NCBI GenBank assembly: GCA_043775075.1
Contig: JAYVSS010000130.1
Coordinates: 1 to 12,577 of the forward strand
Reading direction: 5' to 3'
From: JANLQX01 sp043775075
Lineage (GTDB): Bacteria; Actinomycetota; Acidimicrobiia; Acidimicrobiales; JANYDT01
DNA: 12,577 nucleotides
Part shown: positions 5,933 to 12,577 of the stretch, piece by piece
How positions within the stretch are numbered: the stretch's first letter is position 1
Layout: the number at the start of each line of letters is the position of its first letter
The notes under the pieces: model-generated
What the model saw: the letters and a program-made list of their open reading frames with translations, nothing else
What the model was told of the DNA's origin: nothing
Databases searched by the model: none
Made by a program: the position numbers and the translations under genes

Positions 5933-6625
5933 ATGCTCAGCCCTCCGTCTCCTCCATCCAACCATGTCATCGTCGTGTCCGGCGGGGCTCCGCCCCCGCA
6001 TGCGCTGATCGGCGTCCTCGCGCCACCGTCGGCCGTCGTATGCGCCGACCGTGGGTACACCCATGCGCTCACCCTTGGCCTCACGCCAACTCTTCTGGTC
6101 GGGGACTTCGACTCGCTCGCCCAACACCAGGTTGACGAGGCGCGGACGAGCGGTGTCCTCGTGGAACTTCACCCCACGGACAAAGACGCAACGGATCTTG
6201 AGATCGCCCTCGACCGAGCCATCGAGAGTGCCGTCACCGGCACGGTGATTACCGTCGTCGCCACCCCAGACCTCACCGAGCGCATCGACCACCTCCTCGC
6301 TCAGCTCGGTCTTCTTGCTTCCCCAAAATATGCACACGTAGCAATTACCGCGTGGTTCGGCGAGGCGTTCGTGGCCATCGTCCAGCCCCACACAGCCGTT
6401 GAGGTCCGAGGAACTGAGGGGGAGCTGGTCACCATCATCCCGATCGGGGGCGAGGCGACCGGGGTCACCACGTTCGGCCTCCGCTATCCCCTGGCGAACG
6501 AGTCGCTTTCGCCGTTCACCACTCGTGGCGTTTCCAACATCCTGGCGTCATCGCCCGCTTCCGTCCGCATTACCAGTGGCGTTGCCGCTGTCATCCGCCC
6601 ACATGCTCTCCGAGGAATGAGATGA
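5933..6625 (+). CDS. thiN: Thiamine pyrophosphokinase (thiamine diphosphokinase)
   Basis: Transfers pyrophosphate from ATP to thiamine to give TPP directly (EC 2.7.6.2), in the cytoplasm. The 230-residue length is normal. Diagnostic motifs: V-V-C-A-D-R-G-Y-T-H-A (35-45, where many members have ADGGA), G-D-F-D-S at 57-61 (metal and ATP binding), P-T-D-K-D-A-T-D at 81-88 ahead of the A-L-D-R-A-I helix, and E-R-I-D-H in the position of the family G-R-x-D-H. The C-terminal part is the beta-sandwich that binds thiamine. The Arg in ADRG and the Glu in ERIDH differ from common consensus but occur in divergent actinobacterial members as far as I recall. It stands directly behind the TPP riboswitch. 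Its stop overlaps the thiB start (ATGAGATGA; 4-base overlap at 6622-6625), so kinase and importer are translated in series. The symbol follows the bacterial TPK name. Confidence 0.93.
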   Translation: MLSPPSPPSNHVIVVSGGAPPPHALIGVLAPPSAVVCADRGYTHALTLGLTPTLLVGDFDSLAQHQVDEARTSGVLVELHPTDKDATDLEIALDRAIESAVTGTVITVVATPDLTERIDHLLAQLGLLASPKYAHVAITAWFGEAFVAIVQPHTAVEVRGTEGELVTIIPIGGEATGVTTFGLRYPLANESLSPFTTRGVSNILASSPASVRITSGVAAVIRPHALRGMR

Positions 6626-7817
6626 TCAGTACACGTAGCACTGTCACCCGACGGATCGCCGGTATTGCCATTGCCCTGGCCGTCGTTGTCGTCACGACAG
6701 GCTGCTCAACGTCGGCGAAAACCACTGACGCCGCGCCGAGCACACAAGCATCGAGCACAGAACCGCCCGTGGCACAGAACCGCCCGTGGGCACAGAACCG
6801 CCCGTGGTCACAAAAGTTCCGGACGCTGCGCCTGTTGTCAAGCGCAAAGAGATTGTTCTACTCGCATACGATTCTTTCGTTCTCAGTAAAGGAGTGATCG
6901 AAGGTTTCACGGCGACGACGGGCATTCCCGTCAAGGTCATCACCCAGGGCGATGCGGGTGAGCTCGTGAACAGCGCGATCTTGACCAAAGGTTCTCCTGA
7001 GAGCGGTGTGTTGTGGGGCGTTGACTCCACGTTCCTCACCCGGGCCATTGACGAAAAGTTATTGGTGCCATACGAGTCGGCAGTGGCCGCCGATATTGAC
7101 CCGAAACTTCGGGCGCTGGCACCAGGGAATGAAGTCACGCCGGTCGATCGAGGCGATGTCTGCGTGAACTACGACAAGGCCACTCTCACCGCCAAGGGCA
7201 TCAAGGCGCCAGCCACCCTGAGCGACTTGACTGACCCCAGGTATAAAGGGATGCTCGTCGTGCAGAGTCCGGCCACGTCGTCGCCGGGCCTGGCGTTTCT
7301 CATGGCGACGATCGCCCGCTTCGGCGAGGACCCGACGACCGGATGGAAGTCCTATTGGAAGGCTCTAAAGGCCAACGATGTGAAGATCGTCAGCGGCTGG
7401 ACCGAAGCGTACGAAACGTGGTTCAGCGCCGGAGGAGCAAAGGGTGATCGCCCTCTGGTCGTTTCTTATGGGACCTCGCCGGTGGCCGCCGTTGTGTTCG
7501 GTGTCGATCCCCAAGCCTCCGTTGCTCCCACCGGCGTGGTGGAGGACACCTGCTACCGCCAGGTTGAATTTGCCGGCATCCTCGGAGGCCCGGCGCAGGA
7601 CGAAGCGAAGGTACTGCTCGACTTTCTCGTGAGTCCCGGCGTGCAGCAAGACATTCAGCTGACTCAGTTTGTCTATCCGGCGAACACGAAGGCGAAGATC
7701 GACCCGGCGTTTACCAAGTTCGCCGTGCAACCCGCCACGTCCGCAGAACTCGCGCCCAACGAGGTGGCCAAGAACCGCGAGCGGTGGATCGATGAGTGGA
7801 CTGCGCTCATTGGTTAA
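6622..7817 (+). pseudogene. thiB: Thiamine ABC transporter substrate-binding lipoprotein, frameshifted in an N-terminal repeat
   Basis: The intact form would bind thiamine outside the membrane and pass it to ThiP. Translation from ATG 6622 (GAGGA at 6612-6616) gives a lipoprotein signal: basic S-T-R-S-T-V-T-R-R, a hydrophobic span and lipobox T-T-G-C with Cys28. In this frame the product runs off after V of the first T-E-P-P-V and ends at 6897 after 91 residues. The binding domain continues one frame over to TAA 7815-7817. It aligns well from memory with E. coli ThiB/TbpA: A-Y-D-S-F, S-S-P-G-L-A-F-L-M, S-G-W-T-E-A-Y, S-Y-G-T-S-P and the C-terminal W-I-D-E-W. One added base near 6772 restores a 398-codon protein with linker T-E-P-P-V-G repeated. 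Translation of the domain alone from GTG 6786 would lack any export signal. Sequencing error, true decay or phase switching are all possible. Confidence 0.88.
6756..6808 (+). repeat. 18-bp coding minisatellite with one 17-bp copy
   Basis: Three head-to-tail copies of CACAGAACCGCCCGTGGN: 6756-6772 (17 bp), 6773-6790 (18 bp, ending GGG) and 6791-6808 (18 bp, ending GGT). Full copies encode T-E-P-P-V-G/V. The first copy ends GTGG rather than GTGGG, and this one-base difference is the frameshift in thiB. The repeat codes for the flexible linker between the lipid-anchored Cys and the binding domain. Confidence 0.9.
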
Positions 7818-9414
7818 GCGTGACACCGGGGTCCGCCGGCTGCGAGGAGTCATCGCCCTCGCAGTCGTCGGCTCGGCGTTCGTCGGTCTGTTTCTCGTCT
7901 GGCCGTTCGGGCGGTTGCTGGGCCGCGGTCTTGGCCACGGGTCGACGCCCATTCGGATGGTGCTCTCTGATGCCCGGATCGGTCGCATCGTTTGGTTCAC
8001 GCTATGGCAGGCCGCGCTTTCGACGATCTGCGTGCTCGTGCTTACCCTACCGTTTGCTGCCGTACTCAGCCGAAGTTCATTTCCGGGGCGTTGGCTGGTC
8101 CTCGCCTTTTCCGCTGCACCCTTCACCCTCCCGACCGTGGTGGTCGGAGCCGCCTTTTTGGCGACGCTCCCTGCGAGTATCCGCCAAGGCTGGTTCGCGA
8201 TCATCTGCGCGCATGTTTTTTTCAATCTCGGCATGGCCGTACGTACGCTTACTAGTGCCTCGCAGCAGCTCGACTCCGGCCCGTGGGAGACAGCCCGCAC
8301 GCTGGGCGCGTCGCCATTCGTGGCGTGGCGCACCGTGACCTTCGTCCAACTTCGGTCGACCATCGGTGGGATTGCAGGACTCGTTGGAACCTTGTGTCTG
8401 ACCGCGTTCGGTGTCGTGCTCCTTCTCGGTGGGCCGGCGTATGCCACCGTGGACGTCGAGATCTACCGCCAGGCCCTCCAGTTCCTACGCCTCGACCGAG
8501 CGGCGGTACTCGCCGCCGCCCAGTTTATGGCGATCGCTGCGGTGCTTTGGTACCTCGCCACCCGTCCGTGGCCCACCACGGCTACCAGAATGCGTAATCG
8601 CCGGAGCCCGGCGCCACTCCCCGCCCAGATCGCTGCGGGCACGTTGCTACCTGCCGTGCTCGGCATACCGCTGATCGCGCTGGTGCGGCGAGCCATGCGA
8701 AAGCCCGACGGAAGATTCGGATGGACAAATTTTGTGAACCTACGCCGCAGTACCCGAGGAAGCGGACTGGCCAATGCTCCGCTTGCGAGCGTGGCCGCCA
8801 GCCTCAGAAATGCCGCCGTCGCCGCGGCGATTGCCTTCGCCGTTGCCGGCGCGCTCAGCATTGTGGCGACCCGTTCTCCCACCACTTCGCGCCGGCGACT
8901 GGCCGAGGTCGTGGGATCGCTTCCCCTCGCCGCGTCGGCCGTGGCCCTGGGGCTGGGGATGCTCATAGGCTTCTCGTCGGCGCCGTTCGCATGGAGACGA
9001 TCGGCGTTTCTCCTTCCGTGCGCTCAGGCCGTCATCTGCATTCCGTTTGTCATGCGCACACTCGTTCCGGCATTGCGCCAAACACCGCCGAACCTCACGG
9101 CCGCAGCCGAAACGTTGGGGGCGTCACCGTGGCGGGCGTGGCTGACCATCGACGCGGCTCTGGCGCGGGCTGCGGCGGGGCTTTCCTTCGGGCTGGCGTT
9201 CGCCGTGGCCCTCGGCGAGTTTGGGGCCACCGCATTCCTCGCCCGGCCACAATCACCAACGATGCCGGTGGCCATTGCCCGGCTCTCCGGGCGGCCGGGT
9301 GCCGTGGTTCAAGGTCAGGCTGCCGCCCTCGCCCTCATCCTAGGAGCGCTTACTATTGCCGCTGTGGCCATCGTCGAGGTCAGCCGACCGCGGCCTATGC
9401 GAGCGGTTTTGTGA
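7792..9414 (+). CDS. thiP: Thiamine ABC transporter permease, fused two-domain type
   Basis: Integral membrane subunit of the thiamine importer. 540 residues is close to E. coli ThiP (536). It holds two copies of the binding-protein-dependent permease domain, each with the EAA loop that docks the ATPase: P-W-E-T-A-R-T-L-G-A-S-P-F in the first half and A-A-E-T-L-G-A-S-P-W-R-A-W in the second. Many hydrophobic spans are evident, starting with G-V-I-A-L-A-V-V-G-S-A-F. The ATG at 7792 lies within the end of thiB (26-base overlap) with GGTGG upstream; longer starts in the same frame would read shadow sequence of thiB. The frame is intact throughout, unlike both neighbours. The thiQ start overlaps its stop (GTGA at 9411-9414). 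If thiB translation really ends at 6897, coupled translation of this gene would be weakened. Confidence 0.92.
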   Translation: MSGLRSLVKRDTGVRRLRGVIALAVVGSAFVGLFLVWPFGRLLGRGLGHGSTPIRMVLSDARIGRIVWFTLWQAALSTICVLVLTLPFAAVLSRSSFPGRWLVLAFSAAPFTLPTVVVGAAFLATLPASIRQGWFAIICAHVFFNLGMAVRTLTSASQQLDSGPWETARTLGASPFVAWRTVTFVQLRSTIGGIAGLVGTLCLTAFGVVLLLGGPAYATVDVEIYRQALQFLRLDRAAVLAAAQFMAIAAVLWYLATRPWPTTATRMRNRRSPAPLPAQIAAGTLLPAVLGIPLIALVRRAMRKPDGRFGWTNFVNLRRSTRGSGLANAPLASVAASLRNAAVAAAIAFAVAGALSIVATRSPTTSRRRLAEVVGSLPLAASAVALGLGMLIGFSSAPFAWRRSAFLLPCAQAVICIPFVMRTLVPALRQTPPNLTAAAETLGASPWRAWLTIDAALARAAAGLSFGLAFAVALGEFGATAFLARPQSPTMPVAIARLSGRPGAVVQGQAAALALILGALTIAAVAIVEVSRPRPMRAVL

Positions 9415-10111
9415 CTCAGGTGAGCGGCGCATCGGGCAAGCTTGACGTCGATGACCTCATCGTGCGTTTCGGCGAACGGTGCGTGTTGGACCACCTCTCG
9501 CTTACCGTCACTCCCGGGGAGCTTGTTGTGGTCATGGGCGAAAGCGGGTCGGGCAAGAGCACGCTCTTACGGGCTATCGCCGGGTTCCAAAAAATCGACG
9601 GCGGGGCCATCCGAATCGGCGGAGTAGATGTCCGAAACGTACCGACCCACAAGCGCCGCCTCGGTTTCGTCTTCCAAGACCTCGCCCTGTTTCCGCACCT
9701 GATGTGGCCGAGAACATTGCGTACGGGTTGCGACGACTCGGAATGGCAAAGGTGGCCCGGGTGGAGCGGGTTGACGCATTGCTGACACTGGTTGGTCTGC
9801 CGGATGCCGCCGGACGTGCGGTTACCACCCTCTCCGGTGGCGAGCAGCAGCGCGTTGCCGTGGCCCGCGCTCTGGCACCCAATCCCCGCCTCCTTCTCCT
9901 TGACGAACCGCTCACCGCCCTTGATGCCGAGCGTAAATCGTCCCTCGCCACTGAACTCCGACGCATCATCGTAAGCACACAGACCACTGCGATCTACGTG
10001 ACCCACGACCGAGCTGAAGCCGAACTCGTCGGCTCGCGTGTCGTTTCTATGCCACTTACGTCCGGAGCCTCCCCCGTCAACGATCCATCGGATCGCCAAG
10101 CAGTCTCCTAG
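9411..10111 (+). pseudogene. thiQ: Thiamine ABC transporter ATPase, frameshifted after the Q-loop
   Basis: ATP-binding subunit that would drive ThiBP import. From GTG 9411 (GAGCGG at 9401-9406) the frame gives Walker A G-E-S-G-S-G-K-S (43-50) and Q-loop F-V-F-Q-D-L-A-L-F-P-H-L ending at Leu97 (9699-9701). It then goes out of frame and stops at 9785 (124 residues). The true continuation D-V-A-E-N-I-A-Y-G-L starts at 9701 in another frame. It contains the signature L-S-G-G-E-Q-Q-R-V, Walker B L-L-L-L-D-E-P and the switch His in Y-V-T-H-D. One added G (CTGGAT in place of CTGAT at 9699-9703) restores a 233-residue protein of normal ThiQ length. The shift falls between the two halves of the catalytic site, so no active ATPase can form without correction. 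The identity as thiQ rests on the operon and on the short length; the fold itself is unmistakable. Confidence 0.88.
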
Positions 10112-10120
10112 CCTTGGTGG

Positions 10121-10957
10121 ATGCGCTTATGGCCAAAACACTGGCACGCCGAAACATGGATCTGTTCGTTGCGGGGACACATCGCTCCCGCTCAATTTGC
10201 TTCTGAGGTGTCGCCGACCGACGCCGCCCTCGGGGCCAGACTGGCCGACGGACGCCGGGTGGCACGTTGCCTCCGATGCGATTGCTGGATGGAACATCCG
10301 GATCCGGCGGGTGCGGACATTCACTATGTACAGGTACCACCGATCGCCAACCTGAAAAAACCTCGCCGTGACGCCGAACTCAACGACGCCATCTTCATGC
10401 GGCTGATTGCCCTGAACAAGGGAGTTCACGCCCTGGTGTTCACCCTGCTGGCATTGGGCCTGTTCCTCCTCAAGGCACGGCTCGGGTCCTTACAGTCCGT
10501 CGCTGACCGAATACTCAACGCCATACAGGGACCGCTCGACGCCAGCGGTCCCGAAGCGAGCCGCACGTGGCTGGCCCGCCAACTTGCGCACGTTCTTAAC
10601 CTCAGGGGACATACTGTGACTCTCCTCATCGTCATTGCGGCCCTGTATGCCGTCGTCGAATGGGTCGAAGCCATAGGTCTCTGGCAGGAGCGTTCCTGGG
10701 CGGAATACCTCACGGTCATCGCCACCGCCGGCTTTCTCCCACTGGAAATTCATGAGCTGAACAAGCGGGTGACCCTGCTCCGCGTGATTGCGCTCGTCAT
10801 CAACGCTGCGCTCGTGGTCTGGCTCGTGTGGAACAAACGACTGTTCGGTGTGCGGGGCGGACCACATGCGATCCATCACGAGACTGATTGGGAATCCATT
10901 CTTGCCTCGCCCCGCCCAGCAAGGGGAAAGCCGGCCCGGTTACGGAGCGCAAAATAA
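10121..10957 (+). CDS. DUF2127 membrane protein with N-terminal zinc-ribbon-like motif
   Basis: A 278-residue protein of unknown function. The N-terminal 60 residues are soluble and carry C15-x4-H20 and C50-L-R-C53-D-C55, a spacing that suggests a small metal site. The rest matches, from memory, the DUF2127 family: N-K-G-V-H-A-L-V-F-T-L-L-A-L-G at the first span, then V-V-E-W-V-E-A-I-G-L-W, W-A-E-Y-L-T-V-I-A-T-A-G-F-L-P-L-E-I-H-E-L and a last span V-I-N-A-A-L-V-V-W-L-V-W. Three or four membrane spans are likely. The tail is short, basic and polar. The ATG at 10121 follows thiQ by 9 bp with GGTGG directly upstream, so it is the last gene of the TPP-controlled transcript unless a promoter lies inside thiQ. 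This suggests, but does not prove, a tie to thiamine uptake. The 54 bp to the convergent livF end show no clear terminator hairpin. Confidence 0.8.
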   Translation: MRLWPKHWHAETWICSLRGHIAPAQFASEVSPTDAALGARLADGRRVARCLRCDCWMEHPDPAGADIHYVQVPPIANLKKPRRDAELNDAIFMRLIALNKGVHALVFTLLALGLFLLKARLGSLQSVADRILNAIQGPLDASGPEASRTWLARQLAHVLNLRGHTVTLLIVIAALYAVVEWVEAIGLWQERSWAEYLTVIATAGFLPLEIHELNKRVTLLRVIALVINAALVVWLVWNKRLFGVRGGPHAIHHETDWESILASPRPARGKPARLRSAK

Positions 10958-11011
10958 GGCGATTCATTCCGACCAGCGGCGTCATAAAACAATCCGCACG
11001 TTGCGCGCGAG

Positions 11012-11725
11012 CTAACCGAGGTAGGCGGCCTTCACTCGTTCATCTTGCAGCAGATCGTTGGCTGGACCGCTCATAAGAATTCGGCCTGTCTCAAGAACAT
11101 AGGCCCGGTCACTGTGATGGAGCGCCAGGTTGGCGTTCTGTTCGATCAGCAGGATCGTGACGCCCCGGCGGCGGAGGTCATCGATGATCCTAAAAATTTC
11201 GCCGACGATGATCGGGGCGAGTCCGAGCGACGGCTCGTCCAAAAGAAGCAGCTTTGGCCGGCTCATAAGCGCGCGTGCGATAGCGAGCATTTGCTGTTCA
11301 CCGCCGGACAGTGTTCCAGCTAGCTGGTTACGACGTTCCTTGAGGCGCGGGAAGAGGGCAAACTGTTCCTCGATATCAGCCACAATCGCCGCTTTGTCTT
11401 TCCGAACATATGCGCCGAGTTCAAGGTTGTCCTGGATTGAAAGCCTTGTGAGTACCCGTCGCCCTTCGGGCGACTGGGCGATCCCCCTGCGCACCACCTC
11501 CTCCGGGCGCAAGGCGAGGAGGTCGGAGCCGTTGTACGTCACTGAGCCCGACTTCACCTTGACGATTCGACTGATCGCCCGGAGGGTGGTGCTCTTGCCT
11601 GCCCCGTTCGCTCCGATGAGCGACACCACCTCACCCGCCGCAACGAAAAATGAGATGCCCTGAAGGGCCTGAATGCCGCCGTAGGAAACAAAAAGGTCCT
11701 CGACCGAAAGCAACGTTTGGTTCAT
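11012..11725 (-). CDS. livF: Branched-chain amino acid-type ABC transporter ATPase LivF
   Basis: One of two ATPases of a LIV/HAAT-type importer for branched-chain amino acids or related compounds such as amides. 237 residues from ATG 11725, the normal length. Walker A G-A-N-G-A-G-K-S at 38-45, Q-loop Q84, signature L-S-G-G-E-Q-Q-M-L from 139, Walker B L-L-L-L-D-E-P at 159-165. L-L-I-E-Q-N at 192-197 carries Gln at the usual switch-His position, as LivF proteins commonly do. The frame is open to 11836, but ATG 11725 has GGGAG about 11 bases upstream and lies 2 bases past the livG stop, so it is chosen. The substrate is set by the binding protein and permeases outside the window. Confidence 0.92.
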   Translation of the reverse strand: MNQTLLSVEDLFVSYGGIQALQGISFFVAAGEVVSLIGANGAGKSTTLRAISRIVKVKSGSVTYNGSDLLALRPEEVVRRGIAQSPEGRRVLTRLSIQDNLELGAYVRKDKAAIVADIEEQFALFPRLKERRNQLAGTLSGGEQQMLAIARALMSRPKLLLLDEPSLGLAPIIVGEIFRIIDDLRRRGVTILLIEQNANLALHHSDRAYVLETGRILMSGPANDLLQDERVKAAYLG

Positions 11726-11727
11726 GG

Positions 11728-12540
11728 CTAGGCCGCTCCCAGGTACGCGCGAATTACTTCTGGATCGTTCTGCACACATGCCGGTTCCCCGAGGGCAATC
11801 ATCTGCCCAAAATTGAGCACGGCTATTCGGTCGCACAAACCCATCACCAGTGGAACGTTGTGTTCAATGAGGAGAACCGTTAGGTCAAACTGCGCCCGTA
11901 CTGAGCGAATGAACGACGAAAGCGCCACCTTCTCGTTGGGGTTCATTCCTGCCGCTGGTTCGTCGAGCAGGAGCACCCTCGGCTCGAGCGCCAGCGCCCG
12001 GGCAATCTCCAGTCTTCGCTGATCGCCGTACGGAAGATTGCGGGCTTCCTCATCGGCTCGCGAGGACAATCCGACGAGATCGAGCAATTCCCACGCACGG
12101 TCCTCCACTGCCCGCTCCTCTCGCTTCGAAGCCGGAGTTCCAAGGACGCCCTTCAGCACGCCGGTTTTGGTGTGCAAATGCCGGGCGGTCTTGACGTTTT
12201 CGAGGGCCGAAAGGCGTCCAAACAAACGGATGTTTTGGAACGTGCGGGCAATTCCCCGTTCGGCAATCTTGTACGGTCGAAGGTTCGCAATCTCAGAACC
12301 TTCGTGGCGGAGTGAACCGTCGGAGATCGTTTGCATGCCGGTAAAGAGGTTGAAGAGCGTAGTTTTCCCGGCGCCGTTTGGACCGATGAGCCCGAAAATC
12401 TCCCCCCGACGCACATCAAACGACACCTTATTGACCGCTACCAGTCCACCGAAGCGCCGAGTTACCTTGTCTGCTGTCAGCACAACGTCCGTCTGCAGAG
12501 TGTCCCTAGTGCTGTCGCGCGTGAATGAGTCGCGTGTCAT
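11728..12540 (-). CDS. livG: Branched-chain amino acid-type ABC transporter ATPase LivG
   Basis: Partner ATPase of LivF. 270 residues from ATG 12540. Walker A G-P-N-G-A-G-K-T at 53-60, Q-loop T-F-Q-N (Gln102), the LivG form of the signature L-P-Y-G-D-Q-R-R-L-E-I-A (169-180), Walker B V-L-L-L-D-E-P from 189, and switch H227 in L-I-E-H-N. The long insert between Q-loop and signature (about 110-165) is typical of LivG. The first 18 residues are polar and repeat T-R-D (M-T-R-D-S-F-T-R-D-S-T-R-D), an extension that many LivG proteins lack. The start at 12540 is favoured over 12573 because its ATGA overlaps the TGA of the preceding reading frame, the usual livM-livG junction. Confidence 0.92.
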   Translation of the reverse strand: MTRDSFTRDSTRDTLQTDVVLTADKVTRRFGGLVAVNKVSFDVRRGEIFGLIGPNGAGKTTLFNLFTGMQTISDGSLRHEGSEIANLRPYKIAERGIARTFQNIRLFGRLSALENVKTARHLHTKTGVLKGVLGTPASKREERAVEDRAWELLDLVGLSSRADEEARNLPYGDQRRLEIARALALEPRVLLLDEPAAGMNPNEKVALSSFIRSVRAQFDLTVLLIEHNVPLVMGLCDRIAVLNFGQMIALGEPACVQNDPEVIRAYLGAA

Positions 12541-12577
12541 GCGGCTTTGAGGGGTTCGGCGGCGTAGGTCCATCGGA
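12537..12577 (-). CDS. livM: 3' end of upstream gene, probably permease livM
   Basis: The frame entering at the window edge reads R-W-T-Y-A-A-E-P-L-K-A-A then TGA, and this stop overlaps the livG start as ATGA (12540-12537). Only 12 codons are visible. The call as livM rests on the usual livH-livM-livG-livF order and on the overlap, not on recognised protein motifs. Confidence 0.45.
   Translation of the reverse strand, partial: RWTYAAEPLKAA

Noticed and set aside
5159..6391. Minus-strand open frame of 410 codons
   Set aside because: It covers the hydrolase gene in another frame, the riboswitch and the antisense of the thiamine kinase; the product is Arg-rich without domains.
6765..6795. Programmed -1 frameshift site in thiB
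   Set aside because: A -1 slip would restore the frame, but there is no X-XXY-YYZ heptamer and no clear downstream stem. A missing base in the repeat explains the sequence more simply.
6756..6808. CRISPR-like repeat
   Set aside because: The copies abut without spacers, number only three and are codons of the ThiB linker once one base is restored.
7365..8447. Minus-strand open frame of 360 codons
   Set aside because: Antisense to thiB and thiP, both of which carry clear family motifs; no ribosome site or motif of its own.
10958..11011. Bidirectional terminator between the DUF2127 gene and livF
   Set aside because: The convergent 54-bp gap has no stem of useful length and no U-tract; only short GCGCGC self-complementarity.

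Overview
The window reads as a 12.6 kb piece of a high-GC actinobacterial chromosome, most likely from class Acidimicrobiia or a related lineage. This is an inference from four things: F420-type oxidoreductase families, a stand-alone E2-like acyltransferase of a type common in actinobacteria, an LpdA with a C-L-H-R-G-C redox motif, and a promoter placed for leaderless translation. No rRNA, tRNA, CRISPR array or intact insertion sequence is visible. Genes are packed tightly; no gene-free stretch exceeds about 140 bases.

Layout. (1) 1-1730, minus strand: an E2-type acyltransferase catalytic domain without lipoyl domains, followed by the 5' two thirds of lpdA. (2) 1731-1867: a divergent control region with two TACGGT -10 boxes flanking a short array of GTGG-N-CTTCC repeats. 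(3) 1868-4071, plus strand: a TrpB2-type tryptophan synthase beta-like gene, with a luciferase-like (LLM) oxidoreductase gene starting inside its stop codon. (4) 4099-5778, minus strand: a short single-span membrane peptide, an alpha/beta hydrolase and a PPOX-type flavin/F420 split-barrel protein. (5) 5824-10957, plus strand: a thiamine salvage operon with promoter, TPP riboswitch, thiamine pyrophosphokinase, ThiB, ThiP and ThiQ, ending in a DUF2127 membrane protein. (6) 11012-12577, minus strand: livF, livG and the last codons of what is probably livM, of a branched-chain amino-acid-type ABC importer.

How the genes work together. The thiamine operon is coherent: a TPP riboswitch whose closing stem contains the ribosome binding site controls the kinase that makes TPP and the importer that brings thiamine in. 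As written, however, the binding protein (thiB) and the ATPase (thiQ) are each broken by one missing base, while the permease between them and all other genes in the window are intact. Inserting a single base in each restores full-length, motif-complete proteins. The thiB lesion lies in an 18-bp in-frame repeat that encodes a T-E-P-P-V-G linker, where one copy is 17 bp. Three explanations are possible: sequence error at short G runs, recent decay of thiamine uptake, or a slippage switch at the repeat.

The best candidates for something not previously described are the repeat/frameshift pair in the thiamine importer, the DUF2127 protein attached to a TPP-controlled operon, and the repeat array between the divergent E2-like and trpB2-like genes.
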